From Bicyclus anynana (Eukaryota; Arthropoda; Insecta; Lepidoptera; Nymphalidae), in assembly GCF_947172395.1 (NCBI RefSeq), contig NC_069097.1, positions 9,346,142 to 9,410,141 on the forward strand: 64,000 nucleotides of DNA, written 5' to 3'. Below, piece by piece: positions 19,723 through 30,844 of this stretch. The notes under the pieces are model-generated. The model saw only the letters and a program-made list of their open reading frames with translations. It searched no databases and was not told the origin of the DNA. The number at the start of each line of letters is the position of its first letter. Position 1 is the first letter of the stretch. The translations under genes and the position numbers were made by a program.

Positions 19723-20964
19723 TATGCAAATTATTGTAGGTACCTTTACATGTCTAATTTGACCGACGACGTAGCATATAGGTACTCGTAGAATGCTACG
19801 AACAAGCATTAGGTTAGACATATCTATAAATCGTATAAATCAATAACCGTTATTGAGTTTCATTAATAAAGAAGGATTTATGCTGACAACTTATAAAAAA
19901 TCATGATAACGCAGCTGTGGTTTTCAATTGGATACAACTGTTTTAATGGGTAATCAATTTATTGGTTGCTACCATTTATTTTTGTTTTGTTCCTTGTTAA
20001 ATAGGTGTATAAGTGTTCATTAACCTATACATAGCTATATTACTTATACGCTCCTTGGTTTCACCCGCGTAATTCCAATTTCTGTAAGAATATGAGGATA
20101 AAGATAGCCTTTGACACTCACAAGTAACTTCGCTTTCTATTGCTAAAATATTTTTTGAAAATCTGTTTAGAGATTACCACCTATCACAAACAATGGGCAC
20201 AATCTCAAGCTCAGGGGGCCGTCAAATCTTTACCAAAAAATAAAGATCGAACTTAATTGAGAAAATTTCGAAAACGAAAAGTTGATGATAAAGTAGATTT
20301 TTATGTATTTGTATATATTTAATATTTTTACTTTAGAAAACCTAACCAATTTTGATAGTAAACAATCACAAATGAAAAAATGGGTGGGGCCCCATTTTTT
20401 CATTTGCACCAGGTCCCTTGTTTACCTAGCTACGCTACTGCTCACAAATTTTATCTCTTTACGAGTATAGACGACAAGGCAATCGTTAAAAACGCGCTTA
20501 TTTCGAAGAGGTACCTAATTAGGTAGTATACCCATACCTCTGACTCTTTGCGGAATCATAATATCGGAACAAAACGCAAAAATCGCTATGCGGTACATCT
20601 TTGCCGGTAGGTTGCTAACTAGGTGATAAATAGAGGTGATAAACTAGGGAAAATGGGTATATTTAAATAAAAAAACTTATATTTTAAACCACCTGAAACA
20701 CCTGATCTTTCCACACCCATAATTGTATTTCCTGAAATAAAAAGTCGTTCATTGGCAGCAAACTCTGCATTGCCTGCCAAATATATCGCCCGATACAGTC
20801 ATACGATAAATTACTATTGTGTTAGATAACACCCACTCAATTATTAATATCCTGCTAATTGAATTTTAAAATAAGAACGCAACTTTCACTTTATGAATTG
20901 GCACGAAGGGGTCACGTTACACATTGGCTGAGCGCTGCTTACTGGCTGAGGGATGTATTAGAAA
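19723..20964. other. AT-rich with small repeat fragments
   Basis: A second, diverged family-R fragment lies at about 20050-20190 (GGTTTCACCCGCGTAATTCC). A GTACATCTTTGCCGGTAGGT scrap of SINE-A is at about 20592-20640. GGTGGGGCCCCATTTTTT and CTAGCTACGCTACTG at 20383-20441 look like a transposon edge. No gene. Confidence 0.4.
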
Positions 20965-21470
20965 AACATCGATGTTAACATCGAATCAAAACTATCGATG
21001 TACGATAAATATCGATCGAAAGACATCGATATTTCTAAAACATCGTTGTTTCTGGAAACAAATAAACTGTTTATTATATTTATGAAATTTTTTAATTAAA
21101 TAAATAATAAATGGATTCTTACTGAGACACCTAGAAATCATTAAAATGAAGGAAAAAATAACATTCCCAGTATATAAATTTACTGGAGAAAGAAATCTAT
21201 ACATAATAAAAATGTAAATACCTACCTTACCTTAACTGACTTAAAAAAAAGGAGGAGGTTTTCAATTCATTCGTATGAATAAATAGTAAATCGAATTTGC
21301 TTACGCTTCACAAGTTAACTCACGCTAGACCGCGTCCAAAACAATAGTTGACGTTTCGATATTTTATTCGATTTACTATTGATATTTTATTCATCGATGT
21401 TTCGATGATATCGAAGTCAACCCATCGATGTCTTATAGTTAAACATCGATGAATATCGGTCATTACTACT
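20965..21470. repeat. ATCGATG-rich inverted element
   Basis: ATCGAT or TATCGAT words cluster at both ends (20968-21045 and 21345-21465), separated by about 300 bp. The words run into the interior from both sides (AAACATCGATG / CATCGATGTTT), giving a loose inverted repeat. I read it as a MITE-like element rather than a regulatory array. Confidence 0.45.
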
Positions 21471-21537
21471 ATAAAGGTGTTGCTTGAAGAGCGCGAGCGA
21501 GATACTATTAGTTTTACTATTGTGTTGTTCCATTGAC

Positions 21538-21850
21538 GTTGATATCAGAAATGAGGAGATCCGCAGAAGAACCAAAGTCACAGACATAGCTCAACGAGTT
21601 GCGAAGCTGAAGTGGCAATGGGCGGGGCACATAGTTCGAAGAGCCGATGGACGTTGGGGTCCAAAAGTGCTGGAATGGCGACCCCGCACTAGTAAGCGCA
21701 GTGTTGGCCGACCCCCCACCAGGTGGACTGACGACATCAAGCGAGTCGCAGGGATTCGCTGGATGCAGATGGCTCAGTATCGTGATGTTTGGAAGTCCCT
21801 ACAAAAGGCATATGTCCTGCAGTGGACGTCCATCGGCTGATATGATGATT
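21538..21850 (+). mobile_element. RTE-like LINE 3' end (reverse-transcriptase tail)
   Basis: An open frame reads IRNEEIRRRTKVTDIAQRV, then KWQWAGHIVRRADG, GRPPTRWTDDIKR and VLQWTSIG before TGA at 21838-21840, followed by TATGATGATTGA. It is the C-terminal tail downstream of the polymerase domain of an RTE-type non-LTR element, 5'-truncated. The frame is intact over about 100 codons but has no catalytic residues. The leading part (21484-21535) is unrelated. Confidence 0.85.
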
Positions 21851-21904
21851 GACGTGCAATTATCACGTTGTCAACAACCAAATATGTATATGTATATATT
21901 GTAT

Positions 21905-22343
21905 AACTAAGGGACGCCTGCAGTTCCGTTCGCGTGAACTATGGATTTCTCCGAGATATAAAATAAATCCAAGAGATAATCAATCTGCATTCCAAACTGA
22001 TGAGTTTCTTAATGATAAAGATGCTTGAAGGCCATTGAATCAGTTTCTACCTTCACATAGGAAGGCAGGTTCTGTTGAGACATTTTCCATTCGTTTTATA
22101 AAAGAAATTGTCTCAGCAGAACCTGCAACCGGTGGTAGAGTCTTTACAAATAGTCAATCTTGATGTTTTGAAAGTGCTTGTAAACTAAGCCTATACTTGA
22201 AATAAAGGATTTTTCATATGATTTGATATGAACTTCAGTCAAAACTTTTCAGCAGTTGCGACGTGAATGTGTGAAACCACAAACTGTCGGCTTTATAATA
22301 TTTATGTGATAAGTAGGTTCGTAACTAAGCATGTAATGTATGT
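21905..22343. other. AT-rich with a repeat scrap and small inverted repeat
   Basis: A family-R head scrap is at 21910-21960 (GTTCCGTTCGCGTGAAC). An inverted pair, AGGCAGGTTCTGTTGAGACA (22064-22083) and TGTCTCAGCAGAACCTGC (22109-22126), frames a MITE-like hairpin. No gene. Confidence 0.4.
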
Positions 22344-22540
22344 ATTACTAGTAGACGAGTTTCACCCGCGTGGTTGCCGTCCCCGAAGGAATACGGGGAT
22401 AAAGTATAGCCTATATAGCCTTCCTCGATAAATGGGCTATCTAACACTGAGAGAATTTTTCAAATCGGACCAGTAGTTCCTGAGATTAGCGCGTTCAAAC
22501 AAACAAACAAACTCTTCAGCTTTATAATATTAGTATAGAT
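22344..22540 (+). repeat. Family-R dispersed repeat
   Basis: CTAGTAGACGAGTTTCACCC, GAATACGGGGATAAAGTATAG, ATTTTTCAAATCGGACCAGT, then three AAAC repeats, ending CTTTATAATATTAGTATAGA. A good copy of the family. Confidence 0.75.
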
Positions 22541-22692
22541 TTCTAAAGAACAATAAATTTACTTTCTTCTGTATGAATTCTATTTGGCGGCGCTCAGTGT
22601 ACGTCTGCCAAATATGTCGCATGACCAACACACAAAATAGCTCAGCATTCCTGTAGTAGGACGTTGGACTGGACTTGGACATACCTCCTGAT

Positions 22693-23006
22693 GACGGCCT
22701 CCGTGGCGCAGTGGTATGCGCGGACAAAACGAATGTCCTGGGTTCGATCCCGGCTGGGCCGATTGAGATTTTTATAATTGGTCCAAGTTTGGCTGGTGGG
22801 AGCCTTCGGCCATGGCTAGTTACCACCCTACCGGCAAAGACATACCGCCAAGCGATTTAGCGTTCCGGTACGATGTCGTGTAGAAACCGAAAAGGGGTGT
22901 AGATTTCATCCTCCTCCTAACAAGTTAGCCCACTTCCATTTTAGACTGCATCATCACTTATTATCAGGTGTGATTGTAGTCTAACTTTTAAAGAATAAAA
23001 AAAATA
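22693..23006 (+). mobile_element. SINE-A, full length, plus strand
   Basis: tRNA-like head GGCCTCCGTGGCGCAGTGGT (A box within it), B box GGTTCGATCC at 22741-22750, then GAGATTTTTATAATTGGTCC, GCTAGTTACCACCCTACCGG, GATTTAGCGTTCCGGTACGA and an A-rich tail AAAGAATAAAAAAAATAAA. Reference copy for the family in this window. Confidence 0.9.
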
Positions 23007-23431
23007 AACCTACTTTTCGATGTAATATTCGCCTAACTATTGTATACCTACTCGTCGATGTATTCGCCTACAAAAAGTTTTATTAGAATTTGAACGTTAT
23101 TTCTATTGGATGTCAAAAATAAAATGTCACTAAGAACGTAGTTGTCACAGAAATGAGCGATGTCACATCGCTGTAACTTTACCTAACCTAATATTAAGTT
23201 GTGCCAGAATAAGTAATGTTAATTTTCATACGTCACATTTAACAGTTACCTTAACAGACTTATAACGCCTTGAGTATTAACATCTAACATTCTATTTATA
23301 AATAAAAAATAAGACTTTTAATTTTATTGTAAGTAATTAATTTGTTGTTTCAGGTAAAACTCAAACAAAACTCATAGAAACCAGTTACTCGTAAGTGTAT
23401 GTTTCACAACTAACATACCTATGAGTATGAG
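23007..23431. other. AT-rich, nothing recognised
   Basis: No gene or repeat I can match. Duplicated CTACTTTTCGATGTA / CTACTCGTCGATGTA words occur at 23010-23060. Confidence 0.35.
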
Positions 23432-23432
23432 T

Positions 23433-23465
<33 letters not shown>

Positions 23466-23512
23466 GTTGTCGTCATCATCATCATCGTCATCATCATCAT
23501 CATCATCATCAT
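23432..23512 (+). repeat. (CAT)n microsatellite
   Basis: About 27 trinucleotide units, interrupted by CGTTGTCGT and CGT. Confidence 0.95.
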
Positions 23513-23804
23513 GAAATCAAATCAAAAAGACACCAAGCGCAGCTCGGTTGCCCAGATAATATTAACTTATAAGATTAATAGATACGCGTACCATTACAAA
23601 GGACACTGGACAGTGTAGGTTAACGCTAACGGTATTCTGATACGTGTGGTTAACCACTAGGCTACGTCACATACACTCACTGGTGTAACTCAATCCTGAA
23701 ATACGTAAACGATCTACGTGTGTAATCCCTAATGAATCACCGTTCTGATTATAGTACTTGCTTATTGCGTAATGACACAGTTTAGATAAACATAATATCA
23801 TCAT

Positions 23805-24117
23805 TCATCATTATCAACCCGTATTAGGCTAACTGCTGAGCACAAGTCTCCTCCCAGAATGAGAGGGGTTAGGCCAAATAGTCCACCACGCTGGCCCAAT
23901 GCGGGTTGGCTGACTTCACACACGCAGAGAATCATGAAAATTCTCAGGTATGCAGGTTTCCTCACGATGGTTTTCTTTCACCGTTTGAGACACGTGATAT
24001 TTAATTTCTTAAAATGCACATAACTGATAAGTTGGAGGTGCCTGCCCCGGACCGGATCAGAACCTACACCCCCCGGAATCGGAGGAAGAGGTCATATCCA
24101 CTGGGCTATCACGGCTT
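23805..24117 (-). mobile_element. SINE-B, minus strand
   Basis: The body runs from ATCATTATCAACCCGTATT at left to TGGGCTATCACGGCTT at right, with the B-box region (complement of GGTTCGAATCC, here CGGATCAGAACC) partly decayed. Confidence 0.8.
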
Positions 24118-24442
24118 AAAATTTATATAATTTTTGATACTCATAACAATATTTTGAATTCAGAAAGAATCTGTCAATGTATAAGCTTTAACAATGCTTT
24201 TGCACTTGGAAATGGCAAAGCCTTGGTCGGGTTTTTCTGTAATCCTAAGCCACAATAAACGACGTCTGTTTCTATTAAAACTATGAACTTCGACCAAAAG
24301 TTTGGTGGTCCATATGTTTGTACTATTAATCTATTCATACATGTAAGTCTAAATAAAAATTGAGTTGTTTTTCACAAATGCCGCGGTATGGTTCCCGACT
24401 AAAGAACTGTATTTCAAACGGACGAAGTCGCGAGCGTTCCTT

Positions 24443-24790
24443 ATTACGAGTCATCATTATCATCATTATCAACTCATATTCGGCTCACTGCTGAGCTCGA
24501 GTCTCCTCTCAGAATGAGAGGGGATAGGCCTGTAGTCCACCACGCTGGCCCAATGCGGATTGGCAGACTTTACACACGCAGAGAAGTAAGAAAATTCTCT
24601 GGTTTGCAGGTTTCCTCACGATGTTTTTCTTTCACCGTTTAAGACACGTGATATTTAATTTCTTAAACTTACATAACTGAAAAGTTGGAGATGCCTGCCC
24701 CAGACCGGATTCGAACTCACACCCTCCGGTATCGGAGGCAGAGTCTCAACGGAGGCTATCCACAGAGGCTACCACGGCTCTAATACGAGT
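24443..24790 (-). mobile_element. SINE-B, minus strand, with near-perfect target duplication
   Basis: The body 24452-24781 runs from CATCATTATCAACTCATATT to CTACCACGGCTC. The flanks are ATTACGAGT (24443-24451) and AATACGAGT (24782-24790), one mismatch. An insertion GTCTCAACGGAGGCTATCCA near the head suggests internal rearrangement. A scrap of family R (GACGAAGTCGCGAGCG) abuts on the left. Confidence 0.8.
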
Positions 24791-25572
24791 AGTATATTAA
24801 AACTCAAGCATTATTGTAAAAAAATCTGTTTTGCAACAACGGTCAGTTTTATTTGCTAACACTTTGGGTGTTGTTATTAGAGTAACATCGAAATTAAAAC
24901 CAGATAACGTTTAATGATAAAATGCCATGATGCGATAATGTGGAAAGTAAAGATTTTTCGCCATTACAACCGATACTATAAACAAATGTGACGCACATCG
25001 ATTTGTCTTTTCCATCACACGCTGTTACACAGAGCCAAGATAAATATTTATTTCTACGTGATTTCTACATAAAGTATGTAAAGCTACCTATCTATTATAC
25101 AGGGTGTCCCGTAATCAATAGATAATAAGCAAATGGAAGATACACCGCCTAATTATCTAAAACTAATTTGAATAGTTTTCCAAAAATATTTAGGGTGACC
25201 GAGTTATATTTTTTTTTCGGATTTTTAAATTTTTTTTTTCTTGGATCAGTTTTCTCAATCCTGTAGCTGTTGTAATTAAGATTTTAAAAATCTGATTTTT
25301 GTTATACAGTGCGGATTTAATTACCAATGTACTATAATACTACTTTTATTTAAAAAAAAGATAGTTTTGTGGAAGAAGGTTTGAACGCAATAATTATTTT
25401 TCTTTCATTAAGATGACCAGATTAAAAAGAAATGTTCTGTTAAAAAATGTATGGAGCTGAAGTGTACTATAATGTACACTTATCAAGGCTTATAAATTGG
25501 TATAAAACTTGTGCCTACTTTTTGTAGTTACAAAGTTGCTGGTGAAAGTGTAGGTGAGGTGCTAAATTTTCA
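24791..25572. repeat. TIR-type repeat edge and unmatched AT-rich DNA
   Basis: At 25098 begins TACAGGGTGTCCCGTAATCA, a terminus shared in style with other inverted-repeat elements in this window (41537 and 54642). The following 400 bp look like one body (GGGTGACCGAGTTATATTTT; ...TGTACTATAATGTACACTT), but I cannot find the opposite end. The portion before 25098 is unmatched. Confidence 0.45.
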
Positions 25573-25857
25573 ATAATAATAATAATAATAAATATACTTA
25601 AACAATACACATCACTATCTAGCCCCAAAGTAAGCATACAGAGTAGCTTGTTTTATGGGTACTAAGATAGTTGATATTATAATATTCATATACATTTATA
25701 TACTACATATAAATACTTATATAATGTATGAATACACACAGACACTGGAAAACACCCATGCTCATCACACAAATATTTTCTAGTTGTGGGAATTGAACCC
25801 ACGACCGTGGATGCAGAAAGCAGGGTCACTACCCACTGCGCCACGCGGCCGTCAATA
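25573..25857 (-). mobile_element. SINE-C (third tRNA-derived family)
   Basis: On the minus strand the head reads GGCCGCGTGGCGCAGTGGGT with the GGGTTCAATTCCC B box at 25800-25788 (complement of GGGAATTGAACCC). The tail at left is (AAT)n, 25573-25591. Its body differs from SINE-A and SINE-B. The head folds loosely like a tRNA but carries no proper anticodon arm, so I do not call a tRNA gene. Confidence 0.75.
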
Positions 25858-26402
25858 CAAGACAAAATTTTTAAAGGGTGCACATTTAAACTTTTTAAGT
25901 ATTATAATATCTGCCTACTTGCCTAAAACTTAAATCATTTACATTCGCTCGGTAAGTTCACAAGGCAAAGTTGACCGGTCTGCAGACCAAGCACTTACAC
26001 CTTACATCGAATTTGCATTTACACGCGCTAAGTAAACGCATGCGACTCTTTAAAGTGTTAAACTATAAGGAAGTTTGTTTAGGAGTTGTTTACGTTAAAG
26101 TATACCTAAGAGATTTGGGTACCTATTAAAATTTTATCTTAGCAAATAACTATAAAATCATTTTTTAATTTTTTTTTGGAACGCGTGACCAGCTATTTCG
26201 TCGAATCATTATTGTCTAATAATTATAAGATTATACGAAGATATTTTCCTATAACCAATTATTAACCGATGCGATGTTACCATCAAGATGTTCGTTCATT
26301 TATTCATCCCAAGTGTTAGTCGTTAATCCGAAATTGTGCTAACTCCGAAGGCAGGCAGGACTTGACTTTTTCGACACTTATTACTTGACTTGTACAGTTA
26401 TC
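25858..26402. other. AT-rich, nothing recognised
   Basis: No gene-like frame and no clear repeat. Confidence 0.35.
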
Positions 26403-26580
26403 ATCATCATATCAGCATATGGACGTCCACTGCAGGTCATAAGCCTTTTGTAGTGACTTCCAAACATCACGATCCTGAGCCGCCTGCATCCAGCGAATCC
26501 CTGCGACTCGCTTGATGTCGTCAGTCCACCTCGTGGGGGGTCAACCAAGACTGCGCTTTGCAGCCGAAGCTTTCCACCCG
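26403..26580 (-). mobile_element. RTE-like LINE 3' end, truncated
   Basis: Starts with the shared 3' end (CATCATATCAGC, then GGACGTCCACTGCAGG) and runs through GCGAATCCCTGCGACTCGCT and GTCCACCTCGTGGGGGGTC to about 26572. There it switches without spacer into SINE-A. Confidence 0.8.
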
Positions 26581-26785
26581 CCAGACGCTGGTGAAAAGCT
26601 TCGGCCGTGGCTAGTTACCACCATTCTGGCAAAGACACACTGTTGGACGGTACGATGTCGTATAGAAACCCAAAGGATTTTCATCCTACTCCTAATAAGT
26701 TAGTCCGCTTCCATCTTAGATTCCATCATCATTTACCATCAGGTGAGATTGTAGTCAAGGGCTGACTTTTAAAGAAAAAGAAACA
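26581..26785 (+). mobile_element. SINE-A, head-less fragment joined to an RTE 3' end
   Basis: SINE-A from GCTTCGGCCGTGGCTAGTTA through ACGATGTCGTATAGAAACC and ACCATCAGGTGAGATTGTAG to a tail AAAGAAAAAGAAAC. The tRNA head and part of the body are missing, and the TAGCGTTCCG segment is deleted. Confidence 0.75.
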
Positions 26786-27227
26786 ATGAGTACAGGTTAA
26801 GTAAATTCACTTTAACAAAAGCAATAAAGCATTTATCGAGAAATGCAAAATTGTACCCGACAAGATTGCAATGCGTTGCAGTCACGTTTCTCGTTTGTTT
26901 AGTCTAAGTGCTAGTTTGCACTACTATTTATTTAAATGATTTCTAAAAATAGCTCGCAGACTACATGTACGTGTATTTAAACTAATAATAATTGTTTGCA
27001 GACATAACTCAACTTTATTACCTAGGTACTTATTAGTTATCAAACAAATAGTAAGACGTCTTTAATCCTCTTTTACATCGTGTAGTGATAATTTTGTAGT
27101 GTTTAGGTAGCTACAATAGTATAGACAAGGGCGTACAAAAAAAAAATAGCTTTATTTCCTTACAATTACAGACAATTTTTTGATAATTATTACTAAGCAT
27201 TACAAGTTTAAATTTTTTTTTAATAAG

Positions 27228-27302
27228 GAGTGCTTATAGCAGTGAAAGCCTCCTCCAATAGCAGCCGTTGTACTCTGTCTCTGGCTGTTCGTTGCCATGT
27301 TT
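27228..27302 (-). pseudogene. Retrotransposon polyprotein C-terminal scrap
   Basis: The minus strand reads WKTWQRTARDRVQRLLLEEA followed by FTAIST, an uninterrupted stretch typical of the basic tail of LINE reverse transcriptases (family not fixed). A SINE-A copy abuts on the right. Confidence 0.45.
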
Positions 27303-27304
27303 TC

Positions 27305-27487
27305 CATTCGGTTTCTACACGACATCGTATCGGAACGCTAAATCGCTTGGCGATACGTCTTTGCCGGTAGGGTGGTAATTAGTCAGATCTGGACCAATCA
27401 AGAAAACTTCAATCGCCTGAGTCGGGGATTAAACCTAGGACCTTCGTCGTGTAAATACACCGCGCTTACTACTGCACCACGGAGGCA
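27305..27487 (-). mobile_element. SINE-A, head half
   Basis: From CGGTTTCTACACGACATCG to the complement of the GCCTCCGTGG head (CCACGGAGGC at 27478-27487). The tail half is missing, replaced by the scrap at 27228-27302. Confidence 0.75.
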
Positions 27488-27720
27488 AGGCGATTGGCGA
27501 AAGCAAGCTGACAGAAGAATTTTGAAGGTTGCTTTTCATTTGGCTGAATTTTTTTGAATCTCGGCAGCTGCTTTGAGCGCTCATCCTACAGTTCTGCCTC
27601 CTTTGGCGATGATTTGATTTTTTTGGAAATTGAGAATGGTTCTCCTAAAGTAGTTAATGTTGCCATCAGTGAAAGTCAACATCATTTCAGTAATTTATTC
27701 GTAAATAACTAAATAATTGA

Positions 27721-27885
27721 AGAACCGTGATAATCCAGTGGATATGACCTCTGCCTTGGATATGGAGGGTGCAGGTTTGAATCCAGTCTTTGACATGCAC
27801 CCCCATCTATTCAGTTAGGTATGTCGTTATCAATCCATATTCTGCTAAAGTTAATTATGATGTTATAGATGATGAAATAAAATTC
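27721..27885 (+). mobile_element. SINE-B, internally deleted
   Basis: Head GAACCGTGATAATCCAGTGG and B box region GGTTTGAATCC, then a jump from CCATCTATTCAGTTAG to the tail GTTATCAATCCATATTCTGC; most of the body is gone. Confidence 0.7.
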
Positions 27886-28463
27886 ATTCGTACGTACCTA
27901 CTTACCATTTATGCGAGAAAATATACAAACATGTTACATAAGGTTGTTTAAATCCGTATGCCCGTCAAACATTAATGGTGTCAAGACGAGTATAGATGCA
28001 CCCGTGTACTGTACACAAAACAAACTTTTATCCGCGTGCCAATTTTTGGCCGCTGACGCCCGCAGCGGCATCTTGCATATTTATATGTGACACGTTTTAA
28101 ACAAGACGCTTTAGTACTTTTCCACTGGGACTGTGTGATTGTGAGTGAGAGCATTTGGGCAATTTTGGGCAATTGGGAAATTGGGGAAAACAGAGTTGGG
28201 GCTTGTTCAAGCTACTTACACTATTATTTTGTAAAGTAATTGTATTTGAATCACCGAATTGTTCTTTCCTAAGGTACGGTAAGGTATGGTAAGGTAAGGT
28301 AATTTATACAACGCAAAATTACCTACTAAAATCTCTCAAAATAGCAAAAAACAAAAAAACGATTTAAAATAGTACAAACTGAATGACTGATGATGACAAT
28401 AGATGGCTACGAACCAATAGATGGTTCGTAGCCATATCTGGAAGTATTTAATAATTTTCATTG
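27886..28463. other. AT-rich with short direct and inverted repeats
   Basis: AAGGTACGGTAAGGTATGGT with further (AAGGT)n copies at 28271-28300. A small palindrome (GATGGCTACGAACCAATAGA / TGGTTCGTAGCCAT) at 28401-28435. No gene. Confidence 0.45.
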
Positions 28464-28740
28464 CAAGATCCCCGGTTGGGCCAATTGAGGTTTTCCTAAT
28501 TGGTCCAGGTCTAGCTGGTGGGAGGCTTCAGCCGTGGCTAGTTACCAAAGCAAGTCCGGCAAAGACGTACCTACCGCCAAACGATTTAGCGTTCCGGTAC
28601 GATATCGTGTAGAAACCGAAAGGGGTGTAGATTTTCATCGTACTCCTAACAAGTTGCCTCGCTTCCATCAGATTGGATCATCAGTTATCACTTACCATCT
28701 GGTAAGATTGTAATCAAGGGCTAAATTGTAAAAATTAATT
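28464..28740 (+). mobile_element. SINE-A, head truncated
   Basis: Begins within the B-box region (GATCCCCGGTTGGGCC) and continues through GGTCCAGGTCTAGCTGGTGG, GATTTAGCGTTCCGGTACGA and CTTACCATCTGGTAAGATTG. A short duplication (AAGCAAGTCCGGC) replaces CCTACCGGC. Confidence 0.8.
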
Positions 28741-29044
28741 TTTTTTTTTTTTTTACATTCTGACTTATTTATTCCTTAAGAAGCCAACGTTGTATACAAA
28801 AAACTTATGACTAATTAAACATAACATGCATTAAAAATAATATACTATATTTTACACCTCACTTACAGGCTAACTCAACATGCATTTGATTCTAGACAAT
28901 TCTTAATTTACCATTAAAAAAAACAAAAACTAAATCTACCGACCAACCTAAAAAAAAAATTTGTAATTACAATAATAATAATGGGAATTAACAATAAGAA
29001 ATTTCATATAAAACAAAAACAGAATGAATTTAAAGTACATTATA

Positions 29045-29262
29045 CATTGACATATGTTTTTTAACTTTACTTTTGAAAGAATTATAACAGTTATTGAAAA
29101 TATCCAGATTAGCTATTTTAAAAATACGATCTCACTATTCTTTCACTAAGAGCATTTCTCCTTAGATAAGTTTTTGTGATTCTTGGCCTAAAAGTTAGTT
29201 TATTTTTAATGTGAGATCTAGCATTCTTGTTCGGCACAGCATTACATGAATTAAATTCTTTG
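29045..29262 (-). pseudogene. Decayed retroelement coding remnant
   Basis: The minus strand reads, without stop, CNAVPNKNARSHIKNKLTFR, then PRITKTYLRRNALSERIV, and in a shifted frame LDIFNNCYNSFKSKVKKHM. The pattern (basic, aromatic, ending FKSKVKKHM) is like the C terminus of LINE reverse transcriptases. At least one frameshift; family not resolved. Confidence 0.35.
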
Positions 29263-29742
29263 ACAGACTAAAATCGTTTAAATTTTTTTTTTGTGGATAT
29301 CATAATAGTTCTTTTTTACATAAACGAAATAATGCATTCCCTATTTATAGTGAATGACACATTGTTTATAGGCGCTGCAGTACTTTTCCAAGCAAAATCA
29401 TTAACCCCACAGTGATAAAGAGAGAGCTGACTTGTTCTCTGTACCCGTTGTATTGAAATTATAAGTATTCCAAGGATGCTTTATTGATAGCGCAATCTTT
29501 ATATGCACTTAATAGAATATTATAAGGTTACATCGAATCATTGTGCTCGAATAAAAATAATTTATAGTTTTTACGGCATACAACATAATTTTTAACGATC
29601 AAGAATTTTAAGTATTTTTACTAAGAAATGTTTGTAATTCTAATGTATTATTTTGCTATTATCATCGAAAAACCGACGAGTCCAAACAACAATGTCATCA
29701 AAATCCGGTTTGATGCAGACAATCATCAGCGAAATCAGCGAT

Positions 29743-30003
29743 TCGGACGGGCGTAGGTTCAACGGTTATCCGGTCCGGGGCATGCACCTTCAACTTTTCA
29801 GTTTCATTTAAAGAAATTAAATATCACGTGTCTCAAACGGTGAAGGAAAACATCGTGAAACCTGCAGACCTAAAAATTTTCTTAATTCTCTAGGTGTGTT
29901 AAGTCAGCCAACCCGCATTGGGCCAGCGTGGTGGATTAAGGCCTAACCTACCTCTCATCCTGAAAGGAACTCGTGCTCAACCTCAGACCAATTATAGAAG
30001 GAC
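29743..30003 (+). mobile_element. SINE-B, 5'-damaged
   Basis: From GGGCGTAGGTTCAACGGTTA to the tail; the segments ATATCACGTGTCTCAAACGG and CCCGCATTGGGCCAGCGTGG are clear. The head proper is missing. Confidence 0.75.
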
Positions 30004-30285
30004 CAGTATTGCACCCATATTCACGAACTAAATTGTCTGTCATTTTCCTAACAAAACGAGCTTGGATTTGGTGCATATCTTATACTAAACTAGAAGTTCT
30101 TGCCCGTTTTTTACACCATTCAACTACATAAAAATGTATTTTTAAGCAGCTCTTTAACCGACGAATTCAATTACAACCATGAAACATCGATTGTTTGTAG
30201 ACAGTTTCTATAATAGCGTTAGATCGTTGATCATATACTTTGGCAGAAAAGTGACGTCTAGCGAGGCAGGTCCTATACAATAATT
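30003..30285 (-). repeat. Dispersed repeat pair, copy 1 (partner at 63460-63756)
   Basis: GACCAGTATTGCACCCATAT and CACGAACTAAATTGTCTGTC are the complement of GGCAATTTTGTTCGTGAATT and GGGTGCGATACTAGTCC near 63716-63755. The match continues through ACCGACGAATTCAATTACAA and GTTAGATCGTTGATCATATA. Non-coding. Confidence 0.7.
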
Positions 30286-30663
30286 GGTCTGAGTGCTCAA
30301 CAGTGAAGCTAAATATATAAATAGTAAACAGTGGGTTGTTAATAATGAATGATAATGAAGACAAGCCTATACAAAGTATATCGGGATCCATTTCTGAAGA
30401 TGTGGTCAAACAACTTCTATAATGTTTGTTATATTACGTATATATCTTAATCTAATAATGATAACAATTGCACATCACATTCTGATCGCATGCTAGTGTT
30501 AGAGTTTAATTAATAGTAAACAAGTATAATTAACATAATATATTATTTAATGTTATGCAGTCGCTATTTACACGAGATAGCGTTTTGCATACGCAACTGT
30601 AACTTCCCTACCCGTACATACATATATCTGTACTTTAATAAAATATGTAGTAAAACTGAGTGT

Positions 30664-30844
30664 GAGCAAGCTCGAAATAAGCATGCTCATTATTAGCAAT
30701 GTTGCTATTATGTAGCAACTGCTCAATAGTACCATGCTTTCGTGCTTGAAATGAGCATGTGTAACAGTAGATTTAAGCTACTATTGAGCAGTTGCTACTT
30801 ATTACCATGTGTATTGTAACATTGCTAATAATGAGCTTGCTCAA
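30664..30844. mobile_element. Hairpin element rich in GAGCATGCT words
   Basis: The left arm 30664-30731 (GAGCAAGCTCGAAATAAGCA ... GTAGCAACTGCTCAATAGTA) pairs with the right arm 30776-30844 (TACTATTGAGCAGTTGCTAC ... GCTTGCTC), with small gaps. The loop is about 45 nt. Confidence 0.7.

Noticed and set aside
22693..22760. tRNA gene
   Set aside because: A and B boxes are present, but the sequence continues as SINE-A, repeats many times in the window and has no proper anticodon arm. The same applies to the heads of SINE-B and SINE-C.
23421..23618. 65-codon frame rich in Ile
   Set aside because: Translation of the (CAT)n microsatellite.
23600..23700. tRNA-like fold near AACCACTAGGCTACGTCAC
   Set aside because: A few cloverleaf-like words only; no complete A and B box pair.
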